The notes: generated by a model not told the origin, from the letters alone. DNA of 64,000 bases from Methylosinus trichosporium OB3b (GCF_002752655.1 NZ_CP023737.1:2442001-2506000); one strand, 5' to 3'; counted from the first letter of the stretch, positions 25,762-36,429 are shown. Numbers and translations: made by a program.

Positions 25762-26466
25762 ATGTGCGGGCGCTATGCGATCACTCTGCCGGCGACGGCC
25801 GCGCGCGATTACTTCGGCTATGTCGACGAGCCGGAGTTTCCGCCGCGCTACAACATCGCGCCGACGCAGCCGGTTCCGATCGTTCGGCTGGAGCGCGCGC
25901 GGGACGGTGGCTCGGTGCGCCGCTTTCAGCTCGTGCGCTGGGGTTTTCTGCCGGGCTTCGTCAAAGACCCGCGAGAGTTTCCGCTGCTGTTCAACGCTCG
26001 CGCCGAGAGCGCGCCGGAGAAGCCGAGCTTCCGCGCGGCGCTGAAGCGTCGGCGCTGCCTGTTCATCGCCGACGCCTATTACGAATGGCGACGCGAGCCG
26101 CGGCGCTCGCGCGCCGGCGCGCCCTTTTTGTTTCGCCGCGCCGATGGCGCGCCGCTCGCCCTCGCCGGGCTCTATGAGACTTGGAGCTCCGCCGATGGCA
26201 GCGAGGTCGACACCGCCTGCATTCTGACCACCTCCGCCAATGGCGCGACAGTGGCGATCCATGAGCGCATGCCGGCGGTGCTCGAAGCCCGAGATTTCGA
26301 CCTTTGGCTGAATTGCGAGGATGAGCGCAGCGCGGACGAGGCCCGGCGGCTGCTCGCGCCCGCCGCCGACGATCTTCTGGAGTTCTTCGAGATCGGACCC
26401 GATGTGAACAAGGCCGAGAATGACGGGCCGTGGATTCAGGCGCCGCACAGGAGCCGCCTTCTATGA
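25762..26466 (+). CDS. SRAP/HMCES family abasic-site processing protein (YedK-like)
   Basis: A 234-residue SOS-response-associated peptidase that forms a thiazolidine cross-link to abasic sites in single-stranded DNA. Family-defining residues are all visible: Cys2 right after the initiator Met (MCGRYAITLP), the Asn/Arg/Glu of FNARAESAPEKPSFR, the YYEWRR motif and the catalytic His/Glu region AIHERMPAVL. The catalytic Cys must be residue 2, which fixes the start at 25762. Its stop overlaps the arfB start by 4 nt (ATGA). Confidence 0.95.
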   Translation: MCGRYAITLPATAARDYFGYVDEPEFPPRYNIAPTQPVPIVRLERARDGGSVRRFQLVRWGFLPGFVKDPREFPLLFNARAESAPEKPSFRAALKRRRCLFIADAYYEWRREPRRSRAGAPFLFRRADGAPLALAGLYETWSSADGSEVDTACILTTSANGATVAIHERMPAVLEARDFDLWLNCEDERSADEARRLLAPAADDLLEFFEIGPDVNKAENDGPWIQAPHRSRLL

Positions 26467-26882
26467 TCCGCGTCACCCCTTTCATCTTCCTCGACGAGAG
26501 CGAGCTGCAGGAATCCTTCATGCGCTCCTCGGGCGCCGGTGGGCAGAATGTGCAGAAGGTCGAGACCGCCGTGCAGTTGCGCTTCGACGCGCGCCATTCG
26601 CCGAGCCTGCCGGCGCCGGTGCGGGCGCGGCTGGAGAAGCTCGCCGGACGGCGGCTGACCAAGGACGGCGTGATCGTCATCACCGCCCAGCGCCATCGCA
26701 CGCAGGACCGCAACCGCGCCGATGCGCGCGAGCGCCTGCTGGAGCTGATCCACGCGGCCGCCGCCCCGCCGCCGCCGCCGCGCCGCGAAACCAAGCCCAC
26801 CTATGGCTCGAAGCTGCGCCGGCTGGAGGGGAAGAAGATTCGCGCCGACGTCAAGGCGCTGCGCGGCAAGGTGGAGGAGTAA
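26463..26882 (+). CDS. arfB: Alternative ribosome-rescue factor ArfB (peptidyl-tRNA hydrolase)
   Basis: A 139-residue class-I release-factor-like protein that frees stalled ribosomes. The catalytic GGQ is in SSGAGGQNVQKVETAVQLRF. The basic C-terminal tail (KPTYGSKLRRLEGKKIRADV followed by KALRGK) inserts into the mRNA channel in this family. The lack of a codon-recognition domain separates it from RF1/RF2. It is translationally coupled to the SRAP gene. Confidence 0.94.
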   Translation: MIRVTPFIFLDESELQESFMRSSGAGGQNVQKVETAVQLRFDARHSPSLPAPVRARLEKLAGRRLTKDGVIVITAQRHRTQDRNRADARERLLELIHAAAAPPPPPRRETKPTYGSKLRRLEGKKIRADVKALRGKVEE

Positions 26883-26886
26883 GGAG

Positions 26887-26944
26887 CGCTCCTTCTCCCG
26901 CAGGGCCCCACGAGTGGGAGAAGGGACGCGCGTCGAGAGTCGGC
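26887..26944. repeat. REP-like palindromic repeat, single copy with 29-nt tail
   Basis: A CTTCTCCCGC...GTGGGAGAAG hairpin is followed by a tail ending in GTCGAGAGTCGGC. The 29 nt at 26916-26944 are identical to 62616-62644. It sits between the convergent arfB and pgk genes and could act as a bidirectional terminator. Confidence 0.8.
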
Positions 26945-28138
26945 CTACTTCCGCAGCGCCGCGACGCCCGGCAATTCCTTGCCTTCCAGCCATTCGAGAA
27001 AGGCGCCGCCGGCGGTCGAGAGATAGGTGAACTCCTGCGCCGCATGGGCTTGGTTCAGCGCCGCCACCGTATCGCCGCCGCCGGCGACCGAAAGCAGTCT
27101 GCCTTCGCAGGTCAGGCGCGCTGCGGTCTGGGCCACGGCGTTTGTGCCTTCGTCGAAGGGCGGCAGCTCGAAGGCGCCGAGCGGGCCGTTCCAAACCAGC
27201 GTCTTGGTCTTCTCCAAGAGGCTCTCGATATGGGCGACGGATTTCGGCCCGAGATCGAGGATCATGTCCGCCTCGCCGACATGATCGACCGAGACGATAT
27301 GCGAGGGCGCATGCGCCTCGAATTTCTGCGCCACAGTGGCGTCCACCGGCAGCACGATCTCGCAATCGGCCGCTTTCGCATCGGCCATGATGGCGCGCGC
27401 CTTGTCGAGCAGATCGTGCTCGCACAGCGATTTGCCGATCGGCTTGCCTTGCGCCGCGAGGAAAGTGTTGGCCATGCCGCCGCCGATGACCAGCGCGTCG
27501 ACCTTGGCGATGAGATTGCCGAGCAGCTCGAGCTTGGTGGAGATTTTGGCGCCGCCGACCACGGCCATCACCGGATGCTCGGGATGATCGAGCGCTTGCC
27601 CCAGCGCCTGCAGTTCCGCCTGCATGGTGCGGCCGGCGTAGGCGGGCAGCACATGGGCGAGGCCTTCGGTCGTCGCATGGGCGCGATGCGCGGCGGAGAA
27701 GGCTTCATTGACATAGAGGTCGCCGAGCTTCGCCACCTCGGCGATGAAGGCCGGATCGTTCTTCTCCTCGCCCTTGTGGAAGCGCGTGTTCTCGAGCAGC
27801 AGAATATCGCCGTCCGCGAGCTTTCCGATCGCCTCGCGCGCCGGCTCGCCGACGCAGTCCTCCGCGAAGGCGACGGGGCGATGAAGAGTCTCGGCGAGCG
27901 CCGCCGCCACCGGGCGCAGCGACTCGTCCTCCTTGCGCTCGCCCTTGGGCCGGCCGAAATGGGCGAGCAGGATGACCTTGCCGCCCTTGGCCGAAATCTC
28001 CTCGATCGTCGGCAGGACGCGCTGGATGCGCGTTCTGTCGGTGACGACGCCATTTTCCATCGGCACGTTGAAGTCCACGCGCAAGAGGACGCGCTTGCCT
28101 TTCAGATCGGCGGAGTCGAGCGTGTTGAAGGCGGCCAT
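26945..28138 (-). CDS. pgk: Phosphoglycerate kinase
   Basis: A 397-residue glycolytic/gluconeogenic enzyme converting 1,3-bisphosphoglycerate and ADP to 3-phosphoglycerate and ATP. Motifs include [30 protein letters not shown], the hinge region and the C-terminal nucleotide loop [21 protein letters not shown] lies close upstream of the ATG. It is the last gene of a gap - coiled-coil gene - pgk set on this strand. Confidence 0.97.
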   Translation of the reverse strand: MAAFNTLDSADLKGKRVLLRVDFNVPMENGVVTDRTRIQRVLPTIEEISAKGGKVILLAHFGRPKGERKEDESLRPVAAALAETLHRPVAFAEDCVGEPAREAIGKLADGDILLLENTRFHKGEEKNDPAFIAEVAKLGDLYVNEAFSAAHRAHATTEGLAHVLPAYAGRTMQAELQALGQALDHPEHPVMAVVGGAKISTKLELLGNLIAKVDALVIGGGMANTFLAAQGKPIGKSLCEHDLLDKARAIMADAKAADCEIVLPVDATVAQKFEAHAPSHIVSVDHVGEADMILDLGPKSVAHIESLLEKTKTLVWNGPLGAFELPPFDEGTNAVAQTAARLTCEGRLLSVAGGGDTVAALNQAHAAQEFTYLSTAGGAFLEWLEGKELPGVAALRK

Positions 28139-28139
28139 G

Positions 28140-28625
28140 TCACCTCTTCAGGACATTCATTGCGAAGATCAGTATGCCAGAGCCCAGCGCCCAGGTCGTG
28201 AACACGATGCCGAGCATGGTCCAGACGGTCGGCAGGGTGGCGATGCGGGCGTCGATGCCTTTGAGATATCCCTCGAGACCGGTGAGACGCCCCTCGAGCT
28301 TGTCGAGCCCTCCCTGAAGGAGCGCGACCCGACCATCGACCCGCTCGAGCTTGCCGTCGACTCCGGCGAAGCGACGATCGACTTCCTCGAATCGACGATC
28401 CATAACTTCGAAACGGTCCTCGAAACGGTCGAGCTTTCCTTCCATCTTGCCGACGCCGACTCGGACTTCGGCCATGTCCTTGCCGAGTTGCGCCAGCAAA
28501 GATTTGATCTCTGAAAAATCCGATTCCAGTCGCGCGACTCTCTGTTCGAGCATCGGATCCTCCGGCCCGCCGCCGCTTCCGCCGGGACCGGCTCCACGGG
28601 GACTCATAGGTACAACCGCTGTCAT
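28140..28625 (-). CDS. Coiled-coil protein with C-terminal membrane anchor
   Basis: About 161 residues. A Gly/Pro-rich head precedes a long heptad coiled coil (from [20 protein letters not shown] through repeated FE-VDRR-F and [11 protein letters not shown] units to LEGYLKGID), then one C-terminal helix ([20 protein letters not shown]). This tail-anchored, spectrin-like design resembles DUF1640 or hemolysin XhlA-like proteins, but I do not assign it. It stands between gap and pgk and ends 1 nt before the pgk start codon. Starts at 28655 (TTG) and 28607 are also possible; none has a good ribosome site. Confidence 0.7.
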   Translation of the reverse strand: MTAVVPMSPRGAGPGGSGGGPEDPMLEQRVARLESDFSEIKSLLAQLGKDMAEVRVGVGKMEGKLDRFEDRFEVMDRRFEEVDRRFAGVDGKLERVDGRVALLQGGLDKLEGRLTGLEGYLKGIDARIATLPTVWTMLGIVFTTWALGSGILIFAMNVLKR

Positions 28626-28765
28626 GCCGATCAACTGTCCAGGAAGCAGTTTCAACGAATATTGTTTAAAAAGCGCGCCGCCCCCGTCTCCGTGGCCGGA
28701 GCGGCGCTCTCAGGACCATACTACGACGAGCGGGACGCGACAAAGCCGAGCTCGGGCGAAGAGCG

Positions 28766-29773
<1,008 letters not shown>

Positions 29774-30008
29774 AGCGGTTCCTCCCCAGGGTCGATTGTT
29801 CGGAGCGCCGCCATTCGCGACGGCGACATGCGCAATTTCCGGTCGGGGTGATAACAGCTCGGGCGCCCCTGTCAACGCGACGCCACGCCTCGGGCGCGGC
29901 GGCCGCATGGATTGGGATTTGCGCGATTCGTGCTAGTTACGTCGGCCTCGACTCGCCCGCGGCCAGCCCGCTGGCGACCCAAGTAATCGTTTTCGGCGCG
30001 GTTTCCAT

Positions 30009-30299
30009 ATGACGAGCTCCAAACGACTCGATGACGCATTGCTGCGGCTGGCGGCTGCGCTGGACGCGCTCGAGACGACGGTCGCGCGGCGGCTCGAGGC
30101 GGAGCTGTCGCACGCCGATCTCGAGGAGGAGCTCGCCGTGATGCAGGACGACCGCAGCCGGCTGGCGCTGGAGCTCGACGCCGCGCTGGCGCATGAGAGC
30201 GCGCTCGAGAAGGCGCGGGACGAGGTGCTGACGCGGCTCGACCGCACGAGCGACGGCATTCGCGCCGTGCTCGGCGACGACGCCCCGTCCGAGGATTAG
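30009..30299 (+). CDS. DUF4164-type coiled-coil protein
   Basis: A 96-residue, almost entirely helical acidic protein (LLRLAAALDALETTVARRLE, then SHADLEEELAVMQDDRSRLA) of the DUF4164 type that sits immediately upstream of zapA in Hyphomicrobiales. It ends 10 nt before zapA. It may assist Z-ring assembly, but that is only an inference from the position. It is divergent from gap across about 235 nt. Confidence 0.8.
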   Translation: MTSSKRLDDALLRLAAALDALETTVARRLEAELSHADLEEELAVMQDDRSRLALELDAALAHESALEKARDEVLTRLDRTSDGIRAVLGDDAPSED

Positions 30300-30309
30300 G
30301 AGACGCGCT

Positions 30310-30693
30310 ATGGCGCATGTCGTGGTGACGATCGCCGGCCGCACCTATCGCATGGGCTGCGAGGACGGCGAGGAGGCGCGCCTGCACGAGCTGGCCAAGC
30401 GCGTCGAGGCCAAGATCGTCTCGCTGAAGGAGGGCTTCGGCGACATCGGCGACCAGCGCATCGTCGTGATGGCCGCACTCACGCTGGCGGACGAGGCCGA
30501 CACAGCGGATGCGAGGCTGCGAGCGGCGGAGGCCGAACTCGCCGCCGCGCAACGCCGCGAGGCCGGGCTGCTCGAGGCGGAGGCCGCTCTGCAAGAGAAG
30601 GTCGCGGACGCGCTCGAGGAAACGGCGAACCGCGTCGAGCGCCTGGTCGCCGATCTGCGGAGCGGCGGCGAGGAGCCGGGGCCGATTCCGTAA
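30310..30693 (+). CDS. zapA: Cell division protein ZapA
   Basis: A 127-residue FtsZ-associated protein. The N-terminal ZapA globular domain contains VTIAGRTYRMGCEDGEEARL and GDIGDQRIVVMAALTLADEA, and a long coiled coil follows. It promotes FtsZ bundling at midcell. GGAGACGC lies just upstream of the ATG. In related genomes a 6S RNA gene often follows zapA, but here only 28 nt separate it from the convergent tag gene. Confidence 0.92.
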   Translation: MAHVVVTIAGRTYRMGCEDGEEARLHELAKRVEAKIVSLKEGFGDIGDQRIVVMAALTLADEADTADARLRAAEAELAAAQRREAGLLEAEAALQEKVADALEETANRVERLVADLRSGGEEPGPIP

Positions 30694-30710
30694 CGGAGCG
30701 CGGCGTCTCG

Positions 30711-30734
30711 AGAGCGAGCCTTCAGGCTCGCTCT
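30711..30734. repeat. GAGCGAGCC-type palindromic repeat, copy 2 (terminator-like)
   Basis: AGAGCGAGCC, then TTCA, then GGCTCGCTCT: a perfect 10-bp stem that lies between the convergent zapA and tag genes and includes the tag stop codon region. A shared terminator is likely. Confidence 0.75.
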
Positions 30735-31354
30735 GTCGATCGCTGCGCGCAATGGCAATCGACGAGATGATCATCGACCATGCCCACCGCCTGCATGAAG
30801 GCGTAGACGATGGTCGGGCCGCAGAAGGCGAAGCCGCGGGACTTCAAATCTTTCGAGAGCCGACGCGAGGTCTCGGTCTCGGTCGCTATATCGGCCGTCG
30901 TGCGCGGACGGTTGACGATCGGCCGACCATCGACGAAGCCCCATAGATAATCGCTGAAGCCCTGCCGCTCCTCGATCTCGAGAAAGGCGCGGGCGGAGGC
31001 GACGGCGCCTTGGATCTTGGCGCGATTGCGAATGATTGCCTCATTGCGCATCAGAGCTTCGACATCGGCGGCGTCGAAGCGCGCCACCACGGCCGGATCG
31101 AACCCCGCGAATGCGGCGCGAAAGCCCTCGCGCCGGCGCAGGATCGTGATCCAGGAGAGTCCGGCCTGAAAACCGTCCAGGATCAGCTTTTCATAGAGCG
31201 CGCGCGCATCGCGCTCGGGGCGTCCCCATTCATCGTCATGATAAGCGACATAGAGCGCATCGGCGCCGGCCCATGGGCAACGCGCGAGTCCGTCGGCGTG
31301 GAGACGCGCCGCCGCATCTCGCCAGGCGCGCGGATTTTCTCGCTCTTTTACCAT
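30722..31354 (-). CDS. tag: DNA-3-methyladenine glycosylase I
   Basis: A 210-residue base-excision enzyme that removes 3-methyladenine. The zinc-binding set of the Tag family is complete: Cys in LARCPWAG, His in YHDDEWGRP and the late HLVDCHC. The pocket motif FQAGLSWITILRRREGFR is also present. No clear ribosome site precedes the first ATG. The extreme C-terminus overlaps the palindromic repeat, which supplies its last codons. Confidence 0.93.
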   Translation of the reverse strand: MVKERENPRAWRDAAARLHADGLARCPWAGADALYVAYHDDEWGRPERDARALYEKLILDGFQAGLSWITILRRREGFRAAFAGFDPAVVARFDAADVEALMRNEAIIRNRAKIQGAVASARAFLEIEERQGFSDYLWGFVDGRPIVNRPRTTADIATETETSRRLSKDLKSRGFAFCGPTIVYAFMQAVGMVDDHLVDCHCAQRSTERA

Positions 31355-31546
31355 GTTTTGCGTTTCCCATCCCTTTTCGTTCGCCCAAAGAGCGTTTCAT
31401 AACATCCTCATTGTGCGCCCGGCGAGCTTGCGGCCAATGTGTCGTTGGCCGAGAATTGGCACAGGCCGTGCTCGCGTCGCGGCCGTCGGGAGCCGTTCGC
31501 GTCGATGAACCTCTTCGGCCACGGCGCTCACCAGGGGAGAAATTTT

Positions 31547-32062
31547 ATGTCGATCCGTCTCTTCTCTTACGCTGCGGCCGGCGCTCTCGCTGTCGGAATC
31601 GCCGCCGGCTCCGCGAGCGAAGCGAAAGCGCAGGCGAATGTTCTCAAGGAGTGCGGCGCGCAATATCAGGCCGCAAAAGCCGCCAATGAATTGAAGGGAA
31701 AGAGCTGGCAGGACTTTCTGAAGGCCTGCCGCGCCCGCATCGCCGAACCCGCGTCCGAGACGGCGCCTGCTCCGGCCGAAACTGCTCCGGCTCCGTCCGC
31801 CGCGCCGGCTCCGACCGCCGCCGAGCCTGCGCCGCCCGCTCCCCCGCCGGCCGCGGCGCCCCCGTCCGAGGAGGCTGCTCCGGCCGCCAAGCCCGAGACT
31901 GCGAAACCCAAGCCCGACACCAAGGCCGCCCAGGCGTCGCGCCAGAAAAAATGCGGCGCCGAATGGAAGGCGAAAAAATCCCAGCTGCTCAAGGACAATC
32001 CCAAGCTCACCTGGCCGAAGTTCTGGAGCGAGTGCAACAAGCGCCTGAAATCGGCCGAATAG
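31547..32062 (+). CDS. Secreted protein with two Cys/Trp repeat units
   Basis: A 171-residue exported protein with signal peptide (MSIRLFSYAAAGALAVGIAA, cleavage near AKAQA). Two related units, LKECGAQYQAAKAAN...SWQDFLKACRAR and QKKCGAEWKAKKSQLLKDN...WPKFWSECNKR, flank a roughly 65-residue Ala/Pro/Glu linker. Each unit has a Cys pair and a W..F motif, as in PsiF-like alphaproteobacterial proteins. AGGGGAG stands 11 nt before the ATG. Function is unknown; two disulfide-held helical hairpins joined by a flexible linker are expected. Confidence 0.75.
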   Translation: MSIRLFSYAAAGALAVGIAAGSASEAKAQANVLKECGAQYQAAKAANELKGKSWQDFLKACRARIAEPASETAPAPAETAPAPSAAPAPTAAEPAPPAPPPAAAPPSEEAAPAAKPETAKPKPDTKAAQASRQKKCGAEWKAKKSQLLKDNPKLTWPKFWSECNKRLKSAE

Positions 32063-32218
32063 CGCGAGCGAGAGAGACGATCGTCGACCGCCCGGCGCGC
32101 TCTGCGCCGGGCGTTTTCGCTTCTGCGAGCCGCTGGCGAGCGCCCCCTTGCGGCGCGGCGGCGATTCGTGGCACAGGCTGCGGGCCGCAAAAAGCGCCGC
32201 AACGGGGGAGACGCCGCA

Positions 32219-32614
32219 TTGGACAAGAGCGAGTTGCGCAAGCTGCAGGCGTTCTTGCGCCAATCCCTGGGCAATGAAGAGATCAGGGTCACGCCCGATC
32301 CCAAGAATCCGGACGACGGCGCGGTCCATCTCGGCGAGCGAAAGATCGCCGCCATTTCGGTGGACGACGAGGACGGCGACCGCTCTTTCGCCTTCTCGAT
32401 GAAGCTGCCGGTCGGGCGCGAGACCTTGCAATCCTATCTGCGCAAGCTGTTCGAGAACGACAAGCTCACCCTCGCGCCGCACGGCCGCAAGACCGATTCG
32501 GTCGAGCTCAACAGCGGCGAGGATTTCCTCGGCGTCATCTCCGCCGACGACGCCAAGCGCCAGAGCTTCACGCTGCAGATCGCCATTCTCGATTTCGATC
32601 TCGAGGATTATTGA
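32219..32614 (+). CDS. DUF3126 family protein, tandem-duplicated
   Basis: About 131 residues if read from the TTG at 32219, which has GGGGGAG 8 nt upstream; a GTG at 32168 would add 17 basic residues but lacks a ribosome site. DUF3126 proteins are usually about 70 residues. This one has two related halves: LRKLQAFLRQSLGNEEIRV with VHLGERKIAAISVDDEDGD, and LQSYLRKLFENDKLTLAPHG with LNSGEDFLGVISADD followed by ILDFDLEDY. Function unknown. The last 7 nt overlap the convergent gene. Confidence 0.82.
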   Translation: MDKSELRKLQAFLRQSLGNEEIRVTPDPKNPDDGAVHLGERKIAAISVDDEDGDRSFAFSMKLPVGRETLQSYLRKLFENDKLTLAPHGRKTDSVELNSGEDFLGVISADDAKRQSFTLQIAILDFDLEDY

Positions 32615-33264
32615 TCCCGCGCCTCGACGCTGCGCAGAAAGGCGAGCGTCCCTTCCGCCAGCCGCTCCCAATGCTCGAGCAGGGCCGGCGAAAAGCGCAG
32701 CTCGACATCGAACGCGCCGCGGCGCAGCGCCCACAGGCAGGGCGCGGCGCCCATGAAGCCGGCCTCCGGCTTCGGACAGCGCGCGAAGAACGAGGAGCCG
32801 TCGGGCGGCGCAAGATAGAGCTGCTCCAGCTCATAGGGCGAGCCGGCCTCGAAGCGGCGCATCATCAGACTGCCGGGCGCGGCGAGCACTTCGCCCTCGA
32901 GAAAGCGCGCATAGAGCCGCGACGGCCGCGCGGCCGGATCGATCGCCTCGTCCTTGGGCGTGACGAGGATGAACAGGCGGTTTTCATCCTGCTCTTGCGC
33001 GGCGCGGAGCTTCGGATCGGCGCTCGCCGACGGCGCCGCGGCAAAATCGGGAAAGACGACGAGAAAGGCGAGATGGTCGACCTCGCCGCCCATGCGCGTC
33101 GTTCCGTCACGCGCGAGAGCGAGCGGATAGGAAAAAGGCGCGCCGGCGACGCTCGCCGCGACGAACGCCGGCCCCGCCGCCGGACTGCGCCGAACGAAGC
33201 GATAGGCGCCGACCGCGACGAGGGCGAGGAGTAGCAGAGCGAGAGAGGAGACGAGAAGGCGCAT
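32608..33264 (-). CDS. Membrane-anchored hypothetical protein
   Basis: A 218-residue protein with one N-terminal membrane helix or uncleaved signal (MRLLVSSLALLLLALVAVGA) followed by a periplasmic domain with FSYPLALARDGTTRMGGEVD, LFILVTPKDEAIDPAARPSR and LRFSPALLEHWERLAEGTLA. The family resembles uncharacterised exported proteins of Hyphomicrobiales; no catalytic motif is seen. It is convergent with the DUF3126 gene by a 7-nt overlap and divergent from purL across about 190 nt. Confidence 0.7.
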   Translation of the reverse strand: MRLLVSSLALLLLALVAVGAYRFVRRSPAAGPAFVAASVAGAPFSYPLALARDGTTRMGGEVDHLAFLVVFPDFAAAPSASADPKLRAAQEQDENRLFILVTPKDEAIDPAARPSRLYARFLEGEVLAAPGSLMMRRFEAGSPYELEQLYLAPPDGSSFFARCPKPEAGFMGAAPCLWALRRGAFDVELRFSPALLEHWERLAEGTLAFLRSVEARDQ

Positions 33265-33457
33265 GGAGCCACGAATCGTAAGCGCCGTTCGAAACGGCGA
33301 CGGTTCCCTCCTGCGTCATTTCCAGCGAGGTGGAAAGCCCCGCTCCGACAGGGGCGCCGGTTGCCATCGCCGGACATGGGCATTAATCGAGAGGCCGGCC
33401 CTTCAGGCCTCGACCGCAAGCTCAGCGTGAGCGCGCAATTTTCCGAAGGTGCGACCT

Positions 33458-35686
33458 TTGACAGCCCCGACCGACACCAGCGACAGCGAGGCCATGCGCG
33501 CGGCGGCGCTCGCCCATGGGCTGAAGAGCGATGAATACGACCGCATCCTCGCGCTCATCGGCCGCGCGCCGAGCCTCACCGAGCTCGGCGTCTTCTCGGC
33601 GATGTGGAACGAGCACTGCTCGTATAAATCCTCGCGCATCCATCTGCGCAAGCTGCCGACCAAGGCGCCCTGGGTGATCAAGGGGCCGGGCGAGAACGCC
33701 GGCGTCATCGACATCGGCGACGGCGACGCCTGCGTGTTCAAGATGGAGAGCCATAATCACCCCTCCTTCATCGAGCCCTATCAGGGCGCGGCGACCGGGG
33801 TCGGCGGCATTTTGCGCGATGTGTTCACCATGGGCGCGCGGCCGATCGCCTGCCTGAACCTGTTGCGCTTCGGCCGTCCGGATCACCCCAAGACGCGCCA
33901 TCTCGTCGGCGGCGTCGTCGCCGGGGTCGGCGGCTATGGCAACAGCTTCGGCGTGCCGACGGTCGGCGGCTCGACCGAGTTCGACGCCTCCTATGACGGC
34001 AACATCCTCGTCAACGCCATGGCGGTCGGCCTCGCCAGGACCGATGCGATCTTCTATTCGGCCGCCGCCGGAGTCGGCAATCCGATCGTCTATCTCGGCT
34101 CCAAGACCGGCCGCGACGGCATTCACGGCGCCTCGATGGCGTCGGCTTCTTTCGAGGCGGACGCCGAGGAGAAGCGCCCGACCGTGCAGGTCGGCGATCC
34201 CTTCTCGGAAAAACTGCTGCTCGAGGCCTGTCTCGAGCTGATGGCCTCGGGCGCCGTCATCGCCATTCAGGACATGGGCGCGGCCGGCCTCACCTCCTCG
34301 GCGGTGGAGATGGGCGCCAAGGGCAATCTCGGCATCGAGCTCGATCTCGACGCTCTGCCTTGCCGCGAGACCGGCATGACCGCCTATGAGATGATGCTGT
34401 CGGAGAGCCAGGAGCGCATGCTCATGGTGCTGCGGCCGGAGCAGGAGCGAGAGGCCGAGGCGATCTTCCGCAAATGGGGGCTCGACTTCGCCATCATCGG
34501 CGTGACCACCGACACGTTGCGCTTCGTCGTGAAGCACAAGGGAATCATCGAGGCCGATCTGCCGATCAAGGAGCTCGGCGACGAGGCGCCGGTCTATGAC
34601 CGGCCGCATGTGGCGACGCCGAAGGCTCCTGTGCTCGACCCCGCCTCGGTCACGCCGCCCGTCTCGGACAGCGAGGCTCTGGTCGCGCTGCTGGCGACGC
34701 CGGACCTCTGCTCAAAGCGCTGGGTATGGGAGCAATACGACCATCTCATCCTCGGCAACACCGTGCGCGCGCCGGGCGGCGACGCGGCCGTGGTGCGCAT
34801 CGGCGAGGGGCCGAAGGGCCTCGTGCTGACCACCGACGTCACCGCCCGCTATTGCGCGGCCGATCCGGTCGAAGGCGGCCGCCAGGCGGTGGCGGAAGCC
34901 TGGCGCAATATTTCCGTGCGCGGCGGAACGCCGCTGGCGCTCACGGACAATCTCAATTTCGGCAATCCCGAAAAGCCGCAGATCATGGGCCAGCTCGTCG
35001 GCTGCCTCGAAGGGATCGGCGAGGCGGCGCGCGCGCTCGACTTCCCGATCGTGTCCGGCAATGTCTCGCTCTACAATGAGACGCAGGGGACCGGCATTCT
35101 GCCGACCCCGGCGATCGGCGGCGTCGGCGTCATCGCCGATGTGGCCGTCGCCTCGACGCTGGCTCTGCCGGACGGCGGCAAGACGATCCTCCTCATCGGC
35201 GAGACCAAGGGCTGGCTCGGACAATCGGCCTATCTGCGCGATCTTTGCGGGCGCCGCGACGGCGCGCCGCCGCCGGTCGATCTCGCCGCCGAGCGGCGCA
35301 ATGGCGATTTCGTCCGCGCGCTGGTGGTCGGCCGTCGCGTCCTGGCCGCGCATGACCTTTCCGACGGCGGCCTCGCCGTCGCGCTCGCCGAAATGGCGAT
35401 GGCCGGAGGCGTCGGCGCCACCATCGACCGGCTGCCGGCGGGACCCGATCATGCCAGTCTCTTCGGCGAGGATCAGGGCCGATATCTCATCGTCGCCGAG
35501 CCGGCGGAGGCGACGAAAATTCTCGCCGAGGCGGCGGCCGCCGGCGTGCCGGCGCTGGAGCTCGGCGCGACCGGCGGACCAACGTTGAATCTGCCCGGCG
35601 AGGCGCCGATATTGCTAAGCGTTTTGCAACATGCGCATGAAGCGCCGCTGCCGGCCTATATGGCCGGGAACAACGGCGCCTTCTAG
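33458..35686 (+). CDS. purL: Phosphoribosylformylglycinamidine synthase subunit PurL
   Basis: A 742-residue small-type PurL that makes FGAM from FGAR, ATP and glutamine-derived ammonia with PurS and PurQ. Motifs are [19 protein letters not shown] (catalytic His), [20 protein letters not shown] and [15 protein letters not shown]. The start is taken as TTG at 33458 because GAAGG lies 8 nt before it and it gives the family N-terminus; the in-frame GTG at 33449 overlaps that site. purS and purQ, usually just upstream, are absent from this window. bolA and grxD follow as in related genomes. Confidence 0.96.
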   Translation: MTAPTDTSDSEAMRAAALAHGLKSDEYDRILALIGRAPSLTELGVFSAMWNEHCSYKSSRIHLRKLPTKAPWVIKGPGENAGVIDIGDGDACVFKMESHNHPSFIEPYQGAATGVGGILRDVFTMGARPIACLNLLRFGRPDHPKTRHLVGGVVAGVGGYGNSFGVPTVGGSTEFDASYDGNILVNAMAVGLARTDAIFYSAAAGVGNPIVYLGSKTGRDGIHGASMASASFEADAEEKRPTVQVGDPFSEKLLLEACLELMASGAVIAIQDMGAAGLTSSAVEMGAKGNLGIELDLDALPCRETGMTAYEMMLSESQERMLMVLRPEQEREAEAIFRKWGLDFAIIGVTTDTLRFVVKHKGIIEADLPIKELGDEAPVYDRPHVATPKAPVLDPASVTPPVSDSEALVALLATPDLCSKRWVWEQYDHLILGNTVRAPGGDAAVVRIGEGPKGLVLTTDVTARYCAADPVEGGRQAVAEAWRNISVRGGTPLALTDNLNFGNPEKPQIMGQLVGCLEGIGEAARALDFPIVSGNVSLYNETQGTGILPTPAIGGVGVIADVAVASTLALPDGGKTILLIGETKGWLGQSAYLRDLCGRRDGAPPPVDLAAERRNGDFVRALVVGRRVLAAHDLSDGGLAVALAEMAMAGGVGATIDRLPAGPDHASLFGEDQGRYLIVAEPAEATKILAEAAAAGVPALELGATGGPTLNLPGEAPILLSVLQHAHEAPLPAYMAGNNGAF

Positions 35687-35712
35687 CTGGTCTCGAGGAG
35701 GTCGACGCGCAA

Positions 35713-35943
35713 ATGGCGATGGAAAGAAGTGAAATCGAGCGTCTCATCAAGGCGGCCATTCCGGACGCCGTGATCCAGATCACAGCTCTCGCCGACGACG
35801 GCGATCATTGGGCCGCCGAGGTGAAGTCCGAGGCGTTCCGCGGCAAGAGCCGCGTGCAGCAGCACCAGATGGTCAACAAGGCCTTCGGCGACCGCCTCGG
35901 CGGCGAGCTGCACGCGCTGGCGCTGACCACGGTCGCGCTCTAA
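35713..35943 (+). CDS. BolA family protein
   Basis: A 76-residue BolA-like protein with the conserved ligand-His region DDGDHWAAEVKSEAFRGKS and VQQHQMVNKAFGD. BolA proteins bind monothiol glutaredoxins through a shared iron-sulfur cluster, and the grxD homologue lies 74 nt downstream. AGGAGG stands about 10 nt upstream of the ATG, near the purL stop. Confidence 0.92.
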   Translation: MAMERSEIERLIKAAIPDAVIQITALADDGDHWAAEVKSEAFRGKSRVQQHQMVNKAFGDRLGGELHALALTTVAL

Positions 35944-36017
35944 AATCATTCTGCGTCCGGCGGGCTCGCCGGGCCTCCTGCAACGGAACCTTGAATTCCG
36001 CTCGAAAGGGAAATCCA

Positions 36018-36350
36018 ATGTCCGAAATCATCAAGAGTGTGATCGACAGCGCCGATGTCGTGCTGTTCATGAAAGGCGTCCCCGCTGCGCCGCAGTGTGG
36101 CTTCTCGATGCAGGTCTGTCAGATCCTCAACCATGTCGGCGTCGAGTTCAACAGCATCGATGTGCTCGCCGACGGCGCCATCCGCGAGGGCATCAAGGCC
36201 TATTCGCAGTGGCCGACCATTCCCCAGCTCTATGTGAAGGGCGAGTTCATCGGCGGCTGCGACATCACCCGCGAGATGTTCCAGTCGGGCGAGCTGGTCG
36301 CGCTCTTCGACAAGGCAGGCATTCCGCACAAGGCGACCGCCAAGGCGTAA
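36018..36350 (+). CDS. grxD: Monothiol glutaredoxin, Grx4 family
   Basis: A 110-residue monothiol glutaredoxin with the CGFS active site (in APQCGFSMQVCQIL) and glutathione-binding WPTIPQLYVKGEFIGGCDI. It carries and delivers 2Fe-2S clusters together with BolA. AAAGGGAAA lies 7-8 nt upstream. The purL-bolA-grxD order is conserved in alphaproteobacteria. Confidence 0.95.
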   Translation: MSEIIKSVIDSADVVLFMKGVPAAPQCGFSMQVCQILNHVGVEFNSIDVLADGAIREGIKAYSQWPTIPQLYVKGEFIGGCDITREMFQSGELVALFDKAGIPHKATAKA

Positions 36351-36373
36351 TTTAAGCGGAATCTCGACGTTCT

Positions 36374-36429
36374 CTCCTTCTCCCGTTTACGGGAGAAGGT
36401 GGCCTCGCGAAGCGAGGTCGGATGAGGGC
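36374..36429. repeat. REP-like palindromic repeat, single copy
   Basis: CTTCTCCCGTTTACGGGAGAAG hairpin, then GGTGGCCTCGCGAAGCGAGG and GTCGGATGAGGG. This is the basic unit of the family seen as doublets at 40351, 42321 and 62452. It lies just after grxD and may end its transcript. Confidence 0.85.
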
